From assembly GCF_022899245.1 (NCBI RefSeq), contig NZ_JALJAZ010000003.1:162336-226335 (forward strand): a stretch of DNA of 64,000 nucleotides, written 5' to 3'. Under the pieces are notes generated by a model that worked only from the letters and a program-made list of their open reading frames with translations, searched no databases and was not told where the DNA came from. Source of the DNA: Falsirhodobacter halotolerans. GTDB taxonomy: Bacteria; Pseudomonadota; Alphaproteobacteria; Rhodobacterales; Rhodobacteraceae. The position numbers and the translations under genes were made by a program. Positions 7,557-16,233 of this stretch are shown here, one piece after another; positions within the stretch are counted from its first letter, which is position 1, and every line of letters begins with the position of its first letter.

Positions 7557-10358
7557 TCAGAAGTAATCGACGTGGTTTTCGGTCAATGTCCCTTGGAAAT
7601 TCTGCAGGAACAGCAGGTCGCCGTTGTCGAAGGTGATGGTCGTTCCCAACCCGTTGACCGTCATGCGGTCCTGCAGTGCGGCCAGGGTCATATCCCCGCC
7701 CACAAGCTGGGCGTTGATATGCAGGATGTCATTCTCGCGGAGGGAGAAGTCGGTGACCGTAAGCTGATCGTCGCCGAAATCGAACACGAATGTGTCCGAC
7801 CCGCTGCCGCCCGTGGCCACATCCTGACCGGAACCGCCCGAGATCCAGTCGTTGCCGCCACCGCCCAGCAGGATGTCGTTCCCCGCCTCGCCATAAAGAC
7901 GGTCGTTCGCCAGACCACCGTCCAGCACGTCGTTGCCGTCGCCGCCATGAAGCGTGTCGGTCCCGCCCCCGCCGTTCAGCGTGTCGTTCCCGGCCTCGCC
8001 GTATAGGAGGTCGCTCGAATCCTCGCCATACAGCTGATCGTCGTCGGCGCCGCCGTAAAGCGTGTCCTGACCCAGACCGCCATAAAGGACGTCATTGCCA
8101 CGATCGCCATACATGAGGTCGTTCGACCCTTCGCCATAAAGGGTGTCGTTGTGGTTGCCCCCGTACATCGTGTCGTTGCCGTTGCCGCCGTACATCAGAT
8201 CGTTGCCGCCCTCACCCAGCATCATGTCGCTGCCATCGCCCCCCTCCATGACATCGCTGCCGCCGCCCCCGTTCAGAAGGTCGTTGCCCGCCCCGCCATA
8301 GATGGAATCGTTGCCGTTCTCGCCATAGATCTCGTCATTGCCCCCGTCGCCATAAAGGACGTCGTTGTGCAGGCCGCCATAGATGGTGTCGTTGCCATTG
8401 CCGCCATAGACGGTGTCGGTCCCCACACCGCTGTGGATCCAGTCGTTCCCGCCGACGCCATAGATGAGATCGTTGCCCGCCCCGCCGGTGATGCTGTCAT
8501 CGCCGAAGCTGTTTTCCGGGTCGCCATAGATGGTGTCGTTGCCGTCCCCGCCTTCCAGCGTGTCGGGGCCCTGACGGCCCTGCAACAGCTGATCGGACGA
8601 GATGGGATCGACCGGTTCGACATTCCCTTCGGCGGGCAGAAGGGCGCCCACCACCTCGTCGATCCGCTCGCCCATGCCGATGATCACGATCTCGCCCCCG
8701 CCGGGAAGGGTGACGCGCAGATCGAGGGGGCCGGTGCCGTCGAAATCGAACGCCTGAGCGTTGGCGCGAAACGCGTCCGGCCCGAAGTTCCGTTGGTTGA
8801 CGATCAGCGCATCGCCTTCGGACGGGGCGAAATCGACCAGAATCGTCCGACCGTGCGGATGGGCGACGAAGGTGTCGCCGCCCGCGCCGCCATACATCTG
8901 GCTGATGCCCGCGCCGCCGAATATGCTGTCATCGCCCCGGCCCCCGAACAGGTGATCGTGACCGCCGGCACCGCCATGCACCGTGTCGTTGCCGTCCTGC
9001 CCATACAGGAAATCGTCATAACGGCTGCCCATGACGCTGTCATTGCCCGTGCCGCCATAAAGGAAGTTGTTGGCCTGATCGCTGCCCGTCAGCGTGTCGT
9101 TGCCGCCATGGCCGAAGGCGACACCAAGATATTGCGCGATGTCGAACGGGTTGCCGGGATTGTAATCGGGGTCGTTCGTCTGATTGCGCAGAAAGCCGCG
9201 GATCAGTTGCACATCGACATTCTCGGCCCCCGCATGGGCCGCATCCTCCCCGCCAAGCGAAAAGGCGTCCATCGCGGCGGCATAGCTGCCCTGCTGCACG
9301 AAGCGCAGCGTGCCGTCCGGGTCCATCCGGGACAGGTTGGATTCGCCATACTGGCTGCCCGTGAACCAGCTTATCGCCACGCCGTGATCGGCAAACCAGT
9401 CATAGGCGCCGGTGAACCCCTGCACCTCGGGCCGGTCCGAGATCAGGTTGTAGGCCTGATTGCCCTGGGCGTTGGTCTCGGTCAGGATCATCTCATCGGC
9501 CAGGATCGGTCCATAAATCTCGTCCAGACGCGCGCGCACGTCATCGGGATCGGACATGCCGCCCGTGCCCAGCCATCCGGGATAGAGGTGCGCGGACCAC
9601 ACGAGGCTGTCGCCCAGACCCTCGCGGATGTAATCAAGCGCGCTGCCCGACCCCATGGAGATATCGGCCAGCTGCTGGAATTGCGCGGAATAGTTCCAGC
9701 CGCCCACCATGATCTTGGCATCGCCCGCCCGCTCCTCGATCATCTGCCCCAGCTGGACCATGTGTTCGGCATAAAGGGCCACGAACTCGTTCAGGGCCTG
9801 CGGGCGGTTGGACGACAGCTGGGTGGCGGTGTTGTAGGCGGCGGGTTCGTTGACGATCTCATAGCCATAGACCGCGTCCTGCACCGCGGGATGCCCGTCC
9901 ATCCAGTCGAGCATCTGGGTCCAGGCCGTCTCCATCGAGGTATAGACCTCTCCGGTCAGGGCATCGCGCATCTGGCCCACGGCATCCGGGCCGCTGGCGG
10001 TCAGCTCCTGCGCCTCGCCGTTCATCTGGACCATGATCAGGGTGAACCCCTCTTTCACCGCCGCTTCAAGGAAGCGTTCGTATTGCGGATGAAGGGTGCC
10101 GTCGGCGTTGAAGCTGTGGGTGTTGAACGGCATCCGCAGCGTCGTCACCTCGGGCAGGGCGTCGCGCAGGCGCGCGGCATAAAGCTCCGGGTTGCCCGTC
10201 ATCGCGACCGGGATCGTCTGGAAGTCGCTCTGCCACAGGTAGTATTTGCTGTTCGACGCCTGATTTTCCGCATAGGTGCCGTTCGCCTGGTCGATGGCGA
10301 TCTGATCCTCGGCCATGACCTGAAGGTTGATGATGTTCAGATGAGATGTGCTGGCCAT
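7557..10358 (-). CDS. secreted clan GH-A-like glycosidase with RTX calcium-binding repeats
   Basis: A 933-residue protein. Residues 1 to about 370 look like a (beta/alpha)8 glycosidase of clan A: GYEIVNEPAAY places a likely acid/base Glu171, and MILTETNAQG places a likely nucleophile Glu294, a spacing of 123 residues. Family membership (for example GH5) cannot be settled by eye. From about residue 405 to 505 and again from about 580 to 850 there are nonapeptide GGxGxDxLx repeats that bind calcium and form a beta roll. The protein ends with a hydrophobic/acidic tail (HVDYF) typical of uncleaved type I secretion signals; there is no Sec signal peptide. ATG 10358 has GGAG eight bases upstream. 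The exporter genes lie divergently next door. Confidence 0.85.
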   Translation of the reverse strand: MASTSHLNIINLQVMAEDQIAIDQANGTYAENQASNSKYYLWQSDFQTIPVAMTGNPELYAARLRDALPEVTTLRMPFNTHSFNADGTLHPQYERFLEAAVKEGFTLIMVQMNGEAQELTASGPDAVGQMRDALTGEVYTSMETAWTQMLDWMDGHPAVQDAVYGYEIVNEPAAYNTATQLSSNRPQALNEFVALYAEHMVQLGQMIEERAGDAKIMVGGWNYSAQFQQLADISMGSGSALDYIREGLGDSLVWSAHLYPGWLGTGGMSDPDDVRARLDEIYGPILADEMILTETNAQGNQAYNLISDRPEVQGFTGAYDWFADHGVAISWFTGSQYGESNLSRMDPDGTLRFVQQGSYAAAMDAFSLGGEDAAHAGAENVDVQLIRGFLRNQTNDPDYNPGNPFDIAQYLGVAFGHGGNDTLTGSDQANNFLYGGTGNDSVMGSRYDDFLYGQDGNDTVHGGAGGHDHLFGGRGDDSIFGGAGISQMYGGAGGDTFVAHPHGRTILVDFAPSEGDALIVNQRNFGPDAFRANAQAFDFDGTGPLDLRVTLPGGGEIVIIGMGERIDEVVGALLPAEGNVEPVDPISSDQLLQGRQGPDTLEGGDGNDTIYGDPENSFGDDSITGGAGNDLIYGVGGNDWIHSGVGTDTVYGGNGNDTIYGGLHNDVLYGDGGNDEIYGENGNDSIYGGAGNDLLNGGGGSDVMEGGDGSDMMLGEGGNDLMYGGNGNDTMYGGNHNDTLYGEGSNDLMYGDRGNDVLYGGLGQDTLYGGADDDQLYGEDSSDLLYGEAGNDTLNGGGGTDTLHGGDGNDVLDGGLANDRLYGEAGNDILLGGGGNDWISGGSGQDVATGGSGSDTFVFDFGDDQLTVTDFSLRENDILHINAQLVGGDMTLAALQDRMTVNGLGTTITFDNGDLLFLQNFQGTLTENHVDYF
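7785..8585 (-). repeat. RTX nonapeptide repeat block (27-nt units), C-terminal
   Basis: Tandem 27-base units encoding GGxGNDxxY/L-type nonapeptides, visible on the plus strand as recurrent 'tcgttgcc...gccata' words. They are part of the glycosidase gene and build the calcium beta roll that drives folding outside the cell after type I export. Some units are degenerate, with Ser or His replacing the usual Asn, as in EDSSDLLYGE and GNHNDTLYGE. Confidence 0.9.
8870..9110 (-). repeat. RTX nonapeptide repeat block, internal
   Basis: A shorter block of the same 27-base repeats, separated from the C-terminal block by a linker domain of about 70 residues without repeats. Two RTX blocks framing a small beta-rich insert suggest a two-module calcium roll; this is read from the repeat pattern only. 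Confidence 0.8.
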
Positions 10359-10596
10359 ACGTACCGTCTCCATACAATGCAGGATGGGTTGAAACGAAAG
10401 GGCGCGCGGAGCCGGAACGAAAAAGACGACCTGCGCACCGGGGAATGCCTGTTCAAACGTCGATCTCGGATTAAAATACAACTTAGGGTTGAGTAGCGGG
10501 GGATGCAAGAGTGGCCCATCGGCACATTCGAACGCATGGCAAGGGCCGGACCACCCGCAGCCCACGCGTCGCGCCAGGGGCGGGTCAAGGCGGCCA
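10359..10596. promoter_or_regulatory. divergent promoter region between RTX glycosidase and its exporter
   Basis: 238 bases with no gene, between the minus-strand RTX gene and the plus-strand ABC exporter. A locally AT-rich patch around 10470-10490 (GGATTAAAATACAACTTAGG) is the best candidate for promoter elements. Shared control of cargo and exporter is inferred from this arrangement; no specific operator was recognised. Confidence 0.4.
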
Positions 10597-12327
10597 ATGT
10601 CGATGACCGGACCCTCTGCCGCGCGCGGGCGCTTCGAATTGTGGCGGACCCTCCGGCGATCGGGTTGGATCGGGGGGGCGATCCTGATCTTCTCGGGTCT
10701 TGCGAACCTTCTGGTGCTGGCCGGACCGCTCTATATGCTCCAGGTCTATGACCGGGTCCTGCCGTCACGGTCCACGTCGACGCTGGTCGCATTGTCGGTC
10801 CTTCTGGTGGTGTGCTTCGTGGCAATGGGGCTTCTGGATCATGCCCGCGGGCGGCTGGCGGCGCGGGTCGGGGCGGCGTTTCTGGATGATCTGGATCTGC
10901 GGGTGCTGCGGGCCGGGACCGAGCTTGCGCGAACGGATCCGAAGAACCCCGCCGCGGCCTCTGCCCTGCAGGATCTGGAAAGCGTGCAACGGGTGATCGC
11001 TTCGCCTGTGTTGCTGGCCCTGTGCGACATGCCATGGGTGCCGATTTTCGCGGGGATCATCTTCGTCCTTCATCCGGTGCTGGGGGCGGTGGCGGTGGCG
11101 GGCACCGTGGTGCTGGTCGTGATCACCCTGCTTAACCAGTGGATGACCAAGAAGCCGTTAATCGCCGCCGGGCGGCTGGGTCTGGCGGCCGATGGACTTG
11201 CCACGACCTTTCGCCGCGATGCCGACACGTTGCGCGGGCTGGGGATGCAATCGGCGGCGCAGGAACGCTGGATGGGCATCCGTCGGCAGGGCAAGGGGGC
11301 GGGCCTGCGCGCCAGCGATCTCTCGGGCGGATTTTCGGTGCTGACCAAGACGTTTCGCCAGCTTTTGCAGTCGATCATGCTGGGCGTCGGCGCATGGCTC
11401 GTCCTGCAGGAGGAGATCGGGGCGGGCGCGATGATCGCAAGTTCCATCCTGATGGGCCGGGCGCTGGCCCCGACCGAGATGGTGATCGGCCAATGGGCGC
11501 TGGTGACCCGCGCCCGCGAGGGCTGGCGGCGGCTGTCCGGCCTTCTGACGGCGGTGCCCCCGGCCCCGGCGCGCACCGCCCTTCCCCGCCCGGCGGCCCG
11601 GATCGTCGTGCGGGAACTCGCGATCTATCCGCCGGGCGAGGCGAAGGCGCTGCTGCGCAACATCGGGTTCGAGGTGCGGCCCGGTCAGGCCGTGGGCGTC
11701 ATCGGGCCGTCCGGGTCGGGAAAATCCACGCTGGCCCGCGCGCTGACGGGGCTGGCCCGCCCGACCGCGGGCGACATCCGGCTGGGCGGCGCGGCGCTGG
11801 ATCAATACGACCCCGACACCTTGGGCGGGCTGATGGGATATCTGCCCCAGCAGGTCACCCTGTTCGAGGGGACGGTGGCCGACAACATCGCCCGCCTGAC
11901 CCCCGATCCCGACGCCGCCGCCGTCGTGCGCGCGGCGGAACGGGCGGGGGCGCATCAGATGATCCTTGGCCTGCCCCATGGGTATGACACGCCCCTGTCC
12001 CCCACGGGCGCCCCCCTGTCGGGCGGGCAGGTCCAGCGTCTGGGGCTGGCGCGGGCGCTGTTCGGCGATCCGGTCTGCCTGGTGCTGGACGAGCCGAATT
12101 CGAACCTCGATCAGGACGGGACGGCGGCGCTGAACGGGGCCATCCGCCATGTGAAGGCGGCGGGCGGGGTCGTGTTCATCATGGCGCATCGGCCCGCCGC
12201 GATTCAGGAATGCGATCTGCTTCTGGTGCTGGACAAGGGAACGCAGCGCCTGTTCGGCCCGCGCGACACGGTTCTGCGCGACATGGTCCGCCCGCGCGAG
12301 GCCGCCGGCGAACGGGGTGTCGCATGA
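10597..12327 (+). CDS. type I secretion ABC transporter/permease (PrtD family)
   Basis: A 576-residue half-transporter: six membrane segments in roughly the first 300 residues, then an ATPase with Walker A GPSGSGKST (about 370-378), signature LSGGQ (about 474-478) and Walker B LVLDEP (about 495-500). The length without an N-terminal peptidase domain is that of PrtD/LapB-like exporters that move RTX proteins. It forms the inner-membrane part of the type I channel. ATG 10597 has AAGG upstream. The next gene, the membrane fusion protein, starts inside the stop codon (ATGA). No TolC-like outer-membrane gene is present in the window. Confidence 0.92.
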   Translation: MSMTGPSAARGRFELWRTLRRSGWIGGAILIFSGLANLLVLAGPLYMLQVYDRVLPSRSTSTLVALSVLLVVCFVAMGLLDHARGRLAARVGAAFLDDLDLRVLRAGTELARTDPKNPAAASALQDLESVQRVIASPVLLALCDMPWVPIFAGIIFVLHPVLGAVAVAGTVVLVVITLLNQWMTKKPLIAAGRLGLAADGLATTFRRDADTLRGLGMQSAAQERWMGIRRQGKGAGLRASDLSGGFSVLTKTFRQLLQSIMLGVGAWLVLQEEIGAGAMIASSILMGRALAPTEMVIGQWALVTRAREGWRRLSGLLTAVPPAPARTALPRPAARIVVRELAIYPPGEAKALLRNIGFEVRPGQAVGVIGPSGSGKSTLARALTGLARPTAGDIRLGGAALDQYDPDTLGGLMGYLPQQVTLFEGTVADNIARLTPDPDAAAVVRAAERAGAHQMILGLPHGYDTPLSPTGAPLSGGQVQRLGLARALFGDPVCLVLDEPNSNLDQDGTAALNGAIRHVKAAGGVVFIMAHRPAAIQECDLLLVLDKGTQRLFGPRDTVLRDMVRPREAAGERGVA

Positions 12328-13613
12328 TCGCCGGAACGCGCAAGGCGCTCATCACCGGGTTCGTCACCGCCCTTCTGTTGTTCGGGGGCGTGGGGTCATG
12401 GGCCACATTCTCGCGTCTGGACGGGGCGGTGATCGCCCCCGGCGTCGTGCAGGTGCAGCAGAACCGACAGGTCGTGCAGCATCCCGATGGCGGGGTGGTG
12501 GACCGGATCTTCGTGCAGGAGGGGGACACGGTCGCGGCGGGCGACATTCTGGTCCGGCTGGACGATGTCGATCTGCGCTCCGACCTTACGGTCGTGGAGG
12601 GGCAGTTGTTCGAACTTCTGGCCCGCAGCGCCCGGTTGGAAGCGGAACGCGACGACGCCAAGGCCCTGACCTTTCCCGACGATCTGCTGAGCGAGGCACC
12701 CGGCCATCCGGCCATCGCGCCCCTGATGGCCAGCCAGACCGCGCTGTTTCAGGCGCGGGCCGACACGCTGCGCCAGGAAATCGGGCAGATCGAAGAACGC
12801 GGCGCGCAGGTGCAAAGCCAGATCGAAGGCATCGACGTTCAACTGTCCTCGATGGAAACCCAGCAATCCCTGATCGCGCGCGAACTGGATCTGCAGCGGC
12901 AGTTGCTGGATCAGGGCCTGACGCAACTGTCGCGGGTTCTGGCGCTGGAGCGCGAGGAGGCGCGCCTGATCGGGGAGGTCGGAAGCCTGATCGCCGAGCG
13001 TGCACAGGCGCGAAGCCGCGCCGCCGAATACAATCTGGAAATCCTGAGGCTGGAAAAGGGCCGCCGCGAAACCGCCCTGACCGAATTGCGCGAACTGGGG
13101 TTTCAGGAACTGGAACTGGCCGAACGGCGCCACGCCCTGATCGGTCAGCTGTCGCGGCTGGACATCCGCGCCCCGGTCGACGGCGTGGTGCTGGATCTGG
13201 CCGTCACCGCCCGGCGCGCGGTGCTGAAACCCGCCGATCCGCTGCTGTTTCTTGTGCCGCAGGACCGTCCGCTGCGGGTCGTGGCGCAGGTGTCGATCGG
13301 CGATGTGGACGAGGTTCGGCCGGGCCAAGAGGTTCGGCTGCAATTCTCCGCCTTTCCGGCCCGGACCACGCCCCAACTGAGCGGCCATGTCCTGACCGTG
13401 TCCGCCGATGCGCTGGAGGATCGACCCTCGGGCCAGTCCTTCTACCGCGTCGATATCGCCCCCGACATGGATGACATCGGGCTGCCGGGGGATTTCCGTC
13501 TGGTCCCTGGAATGCCGGTGGAGACGTTCATCCGCACCGGCGAACGCTCTCCTCTCGCCTATCTTTTGCACCCGTTGGGCGTTTATTTCGACAAGGCGTT
13601 CCGCGACAGTTGA
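12324..13613 (+). CDS. type I secretion membrane fusion protein (HlyD/PrtE family)
   Basis: A 429-residue adaptor: a short cytoplasmic N-terminus, one membrane segment (about residues 8-28), a biotinyl-lipoyl-like half, a long alpha-helical hairpin rich in Glu/Gln/Arg/Leu (about residues 85-280), then the second lipoyl half and beta barrel with IRAPVDGVVLDL. This is the architecture of HlyD-type proteins that bridge the ABC exporter to TolC in the periplasm. Start ATG 12324 is translationally coupled to the exporter (ATGA). The neighbouring RTX glycosidase is the obvious cargo. Confidence 0.92.
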   Translation: MIAGTRKALITGFVTALLLFGGVGSWATFSRLDGAVIAPGVVQVQQNRQVVQHPDGGVVDRIFVQEGDTVAAGDILVRLDDVDLRSDLTVVEGQLFELLARSARLEAERDDAKALTFPDDLLSEAPGHPAIAPLMASQTALFQARADTLRQEIGQIEERGAQVQSQIEGIDVQLSSMETQQSLIARELDLQRQLLDQGLTQLSRVLALEREEARLIGEVGSLIAERAQARSRAAEYNLEILRLEKGRRETALTELRELGFQELELAERRHALIGQLSRLDIRAPVDGVVLDLAVTARRAVLKPADPLLFLVPQDRPLRVVAQVSIGDVDEVRPGQEVRLQFSAFPARTTPQLSGHVLTVSADALEDRPSGQSFYRVDIAPDMDDIGLPGDFRLVPGMPVETFIRTGERSPLAYLLHPLGVYFDKAFRDS

Positions 13614-13740
13614 CCGCGACGGCCCAATAAGGGCGAAATATAATCCGCAGCTATGGAACATGATTGACAGCAATGGGTCATTGCGCGCTGAATATTATTG
13701 CGCACTATATGTCATTATAAAAGAATACAGGGAGCCTTCG
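13614..13740 (+). promoter_or_regulatory. AT-rich promoter region of the dipeptide-type ABC operon, with candidate IclR site
   Basis: This 127-base gap is much richer in A/T than its surroundings. It contains TTGACA at 13664-13669 and AT-rich candidates for a -10 box about 20 bases later (GAATATTATT). The 12-mer CAGCTATGGAAC at 13648-13659 matches at 11 of 12 positions CAGTTATGGAAC at 21498-21509, beside the iclR gene, so it is a candidate operator of that regulator. A GGAG ribosome-binding site precedes the ATG at 13741. Confidence 0.45.
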
Positions 13741-15237
13741 ATGTCATTCCGCGCCACCTGCCTCGCCTCGGCCGCCGTTGCCCTTTGCGCCGGCCCGCTG
13801 TCGGCCCAGACCGTGATCGACGTGGCCATCATCGGCGATGCCGACACGTTCGATCCCATGATCTCGACCAAGGATGTCGTCAGCATCGTCACCCAGCATA
13901 TCGTCGAAACCCTTTATACATTCGACGAAAACTGGCAGGTCGTCCCGCTTCTGGCCGCGGCCCTGCCGCAGGTCGGCGACGATGGCACCACCTATGTCAT
14001 TCCCCTGCGCGAAGGCGTCACCTTCCATGACGGGTCCACGATGGACAGCGCGGACGTCGTCGCCTCATTGACGCGCTGGACCGAGGTGGCAAGCCGCGGC
14101 ATGGCCGTCGCGGACAAGATCGCCGCGATCGAGGCGACCGGCCCGTCCGAGGTGACCATCCGCATGACCGAACCCTACGCGCCGCTGCCGACCCTTCTGG
14201 CGTTCTCGAACTCGGCCGCCGCGATCTATCCCGAAGAGATCATCGCCCCGCAGATCGCCGAACCCGTGGGCACAGGCCCCTACAAGCTTCAATCCTATCA
14301 ACCCGACCAATACACGCAACTGGTCCGGTTCGACGACTATACCCAACCCGTCTCGGGCGACCGGGCACAGACCCCGGACGAGATCCGTTTCGTGCCCGTG
14401 CCCGACACCAACACCCGGGTCGAAGGCCTGCTGTCGGGCCAGTTCGATTATGCCGACAGCCTGTCCACCGAAGCCTTCGACCGGATCGCGGCATCGGACG
14501 TGGCCGAACCCGTCCTGCTGGAACCGTTCGGCTTTCCGTTGATGGCCATCAACCACAAGCAAGGGCTGATGACCGACCTGAACATCCGGCGCGCGGTGCA
14601 GGCCGCCCTGCCCTATGACGACATGCTGTTCGCGGCCTTCGGGGACGAGAAGTTCTTTCAGACCGACGGGGCGCTTTATCCCGAAGGATGGCCCTGGCAC
14701 ACCGAGGCAGGGACCGAGCTTTACAACATCAACGACCCCGAAAAGGCCGCCGAATATCTGGAGGAGGCCGGATATGACGGCCAGCCCCTGCGCATCCTGA
14801 CCTCTCGTCAATACGAGTTCCATTACCAGATGGCCGAGGTCGCGCGCATGGCGCTGGAGATGGCGGGCTTCACCGTTCAGATGGACGTGGTCGATTGGGC
14901 GACGCTGGCACAGAACCGCGACAACCCCGAACTCTGGGACATCTACATCACGCATTCGCCCTTCCTGCCGGAACCGACGCTGACCTCCTCGCTCTTCTCC
15001 ACCGCGCGGGAAGGATGGGCGAACCCGACCAAGGACGAGATTCTGGACCGGTTCACCCGTGAAACCGATCCGGCCAAGCGGGTGGCGATCTATGCCGAGC
15101 TGCAACAGCAGGTCTATGAGGATGTCGGCATGTTGAAAGTCGGCAATTTCAACGCGCTGCAAGGCAAATCACGCGCCCTGTCGGGGGTCGTGCCCTCGCC
15201 CTGGCCCGCCTTCTGGAACGCCGACATCACGCAGTGA
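13741..15237 (+). CDS. periplasmic solute-binding protein, family 5 (peptide/nickel type)
   Basis: A 498-residue protein with a Sec signal peptide cleaved near GPLSAQ (residues 20-23). The mature part has the fold landmarks of DppA/OppA proteins: an early DADTFDPM segment, a REGVTFHDGSTMDSADVVASL stretch in parts, PVGTGPYKL, and INHKQGLMTDLNIRRAV. It would capture the substrate in the periplasm for the permeases that follow. The companion deacetylase suggests an N-acylated amino compound rather than an ordinary dipeptide; that is inference. A strong hairpin follows the stop, before the permease genes. Confidence 0.9.
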   Translation: MSFRATCLASAAVALCAGPLSAQTVIDVAIIGDADTFDPMISTKDVVSIVTQHIVETLYTFDENWQVVPLLAAALPQVGDDGTTYVIPLREGVTFHDGSTMDSADVVASLTRWTEVASRGMAVADKIAAIEATGPSEVTIRMTEPYAPLPTLLAFSNSAAAIYPEEIIAPQIAEPVGTGPYKLQSYQPDQYTQLVRFDDYTQPVSGDRAQTPDEIRFVPVPDTNTRVEGLLSGQFDYADSLSTEAFDRIAASDVAEPVLLEPFGFPLMAINHKQGLMTDLNIRRAVQAALPYDDMLFAAFGDEKFFQTDGALYPEGWPWHTEAGTELYNINDPEKAAEYLEEAGYDGQPLRILTSRQYEFHYQMAEVARMALEMAGFTVQMDVVDWATLAQNRDNPELWDIYITHSPFLPEPTLTSSLFSTAREGWANPTKDEILDRFTRETDPAKRVAIYAELQQQVYEDVGMLKVGNFNALQGKSRALSGVVPSPWPAFWNADITQ

Positions 15238-15248
15238 CGCAACGCCAC

Positions 15249-15271
15249 GGGGCCGGCACCGGTCCGGCCCC
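15249..15271 (+). terminator. hairpin after the binding-protein gene
   Basis: GGGGCCGG (15249-15256) pairs perfectly with CCGGCCCC (15264-15271) around a 7-base loop, 11 bases after the stop of the binding-protein gene. No U tract follows. Hairpins at this place commonly keep binding-protein mRNA more abundant than permease mRNA. Confidence 0.5.
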
Positions 15272-15294
15272 TCGCAAGGCATCATGAGAGACCC

Positions 15295-16233
15295 ATGCGC
15301 TATCTTCTGAACCGTCTGATCGGGATGATCGTCGTCATCCTGCTGGTGCTGACCATCGCCTTCATCCTGGTTCGTCTGGCCCCGGGCGATCCCGCGTCGT
15401 TGATGCTGGGCCCCGACGCCACCCCGGAGGAGGTGAACGCCCTGCGCCTGCGCCTTGGCCTGGATCAACCGATCATCGTGCAGTTCGGGACGTTCCTGTC
15501 CAATGCCCTGCGGGGCGATCTGGGACAATCGCTGTTCTTCAATCAGCCGGTCACGACCGTTCTGGCCAGCCGGGCGGAACCCACGATCTTTCTGGCGCTG
15601 TTCTCGCTTCTGGTGGCGCTGGTCATCGCCACGCCGGTGGGGATCTGGGCCGCCTATCGTCGCGGATCGTTTCTGGACCAAAGCTCCATCACGACGGCGA
15701 TGCTGGCGGCCTCGGTGCCCAGCTTTCTGACCGGTCTGATCTTCCAGCGATATCTGGCGACGGATCTGGGATGGTTCCCCGCCTCGGGCTATGGCAGCGC
15801 AGGCGCCGATTTCGCGGAACGGATGCGGCATCTCATCCTGCCGTCGATCACGCTGGGCATCACGAATTCGGCGTTGATCCTGCGCTTCACCCGCGCCTCC
15901 ATGCTGGAGATCTTGGGCGAGGATTACGTGCGCACCGCCCGCGCCAAGGGTATGCGCGAACGGCGCGTGATCCTGCGCCACGCACTGAAAAACGCGGGCA
16001 TTCCGATCATCACCGTCGTGGGGCTGACCTTTGCCCTTCTGGTGTCGGGCGCGGTGGTGACCGAACGGGTGTTCAACCTTCCGGGCATGGGAAATCTGGT
16101 CGTGAACGCCGTTCTGCGCCGGGATTATCCGGTGATCCAGGGGACGTTGATCGTGGTCGCGGCGCTGTATGTGCTGGTCAATCTCATCACCGATCTTCTC
16201 TATCTCGTCGTCGACAAAAGGGTGAAATACTGA
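15295..16233 (+). CDS. ABC transporter permease, DppB type
   Basis: A 312-residue inner-membrane protein with an N-terminal membrane segment, a periplasmic region containing APGDPASLMLGPDATPEEV, and five further segments. The EAA loop reads EDYVRTARAKGMRERRV, where it contacts the ATPase. These are standard features of DppB/OppB permeases. The stop overlaps the next start (TGATG). Confidence 0.9.
   Translation: MRYLLNRLIGMIVVILLVLTIAFILVRLAPGDPASLMLGPDATPEEVNALRLRLGLDQPIIVQFGTFLSNALRGDLGQSLFFNQPVTTVLASRAEPTIFLALFSLLVALVIATPVGIWAAYRRGSFLDQSSITTAMLAASVPSFLTGLIFQRYLATDLGWFPASGYGSAGADFAERMRHLILPSITLGITNSALILRFTRASMLEILGEDYVRTARAKGMRERRVILRHALKNAGIPIITVVGLTFALLVSGAVVTERVFNLPGMGNLVVNAVLRRDYPVIQGTLIVVAALYVLVNLITDLLYLVVDKRVKY

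Noticed and set aside
7785..9110. Regularly spaced short repeats resembling a CRISPR array
   Set aside because: The 27-base period is in frame and encodes GGxGxDxLx nonapeptides of the RTX protein; there are no conserved repeats with variable spacers and no cas genes.
8151..10496. Long open frame on the plus strand opposite the RTX glycosidase
   Set aside because: It is an antisense artefact of GC-rich codon use; the minus-strand frame has catalytic motifs, RTX repeats and a ribosome-binding site.
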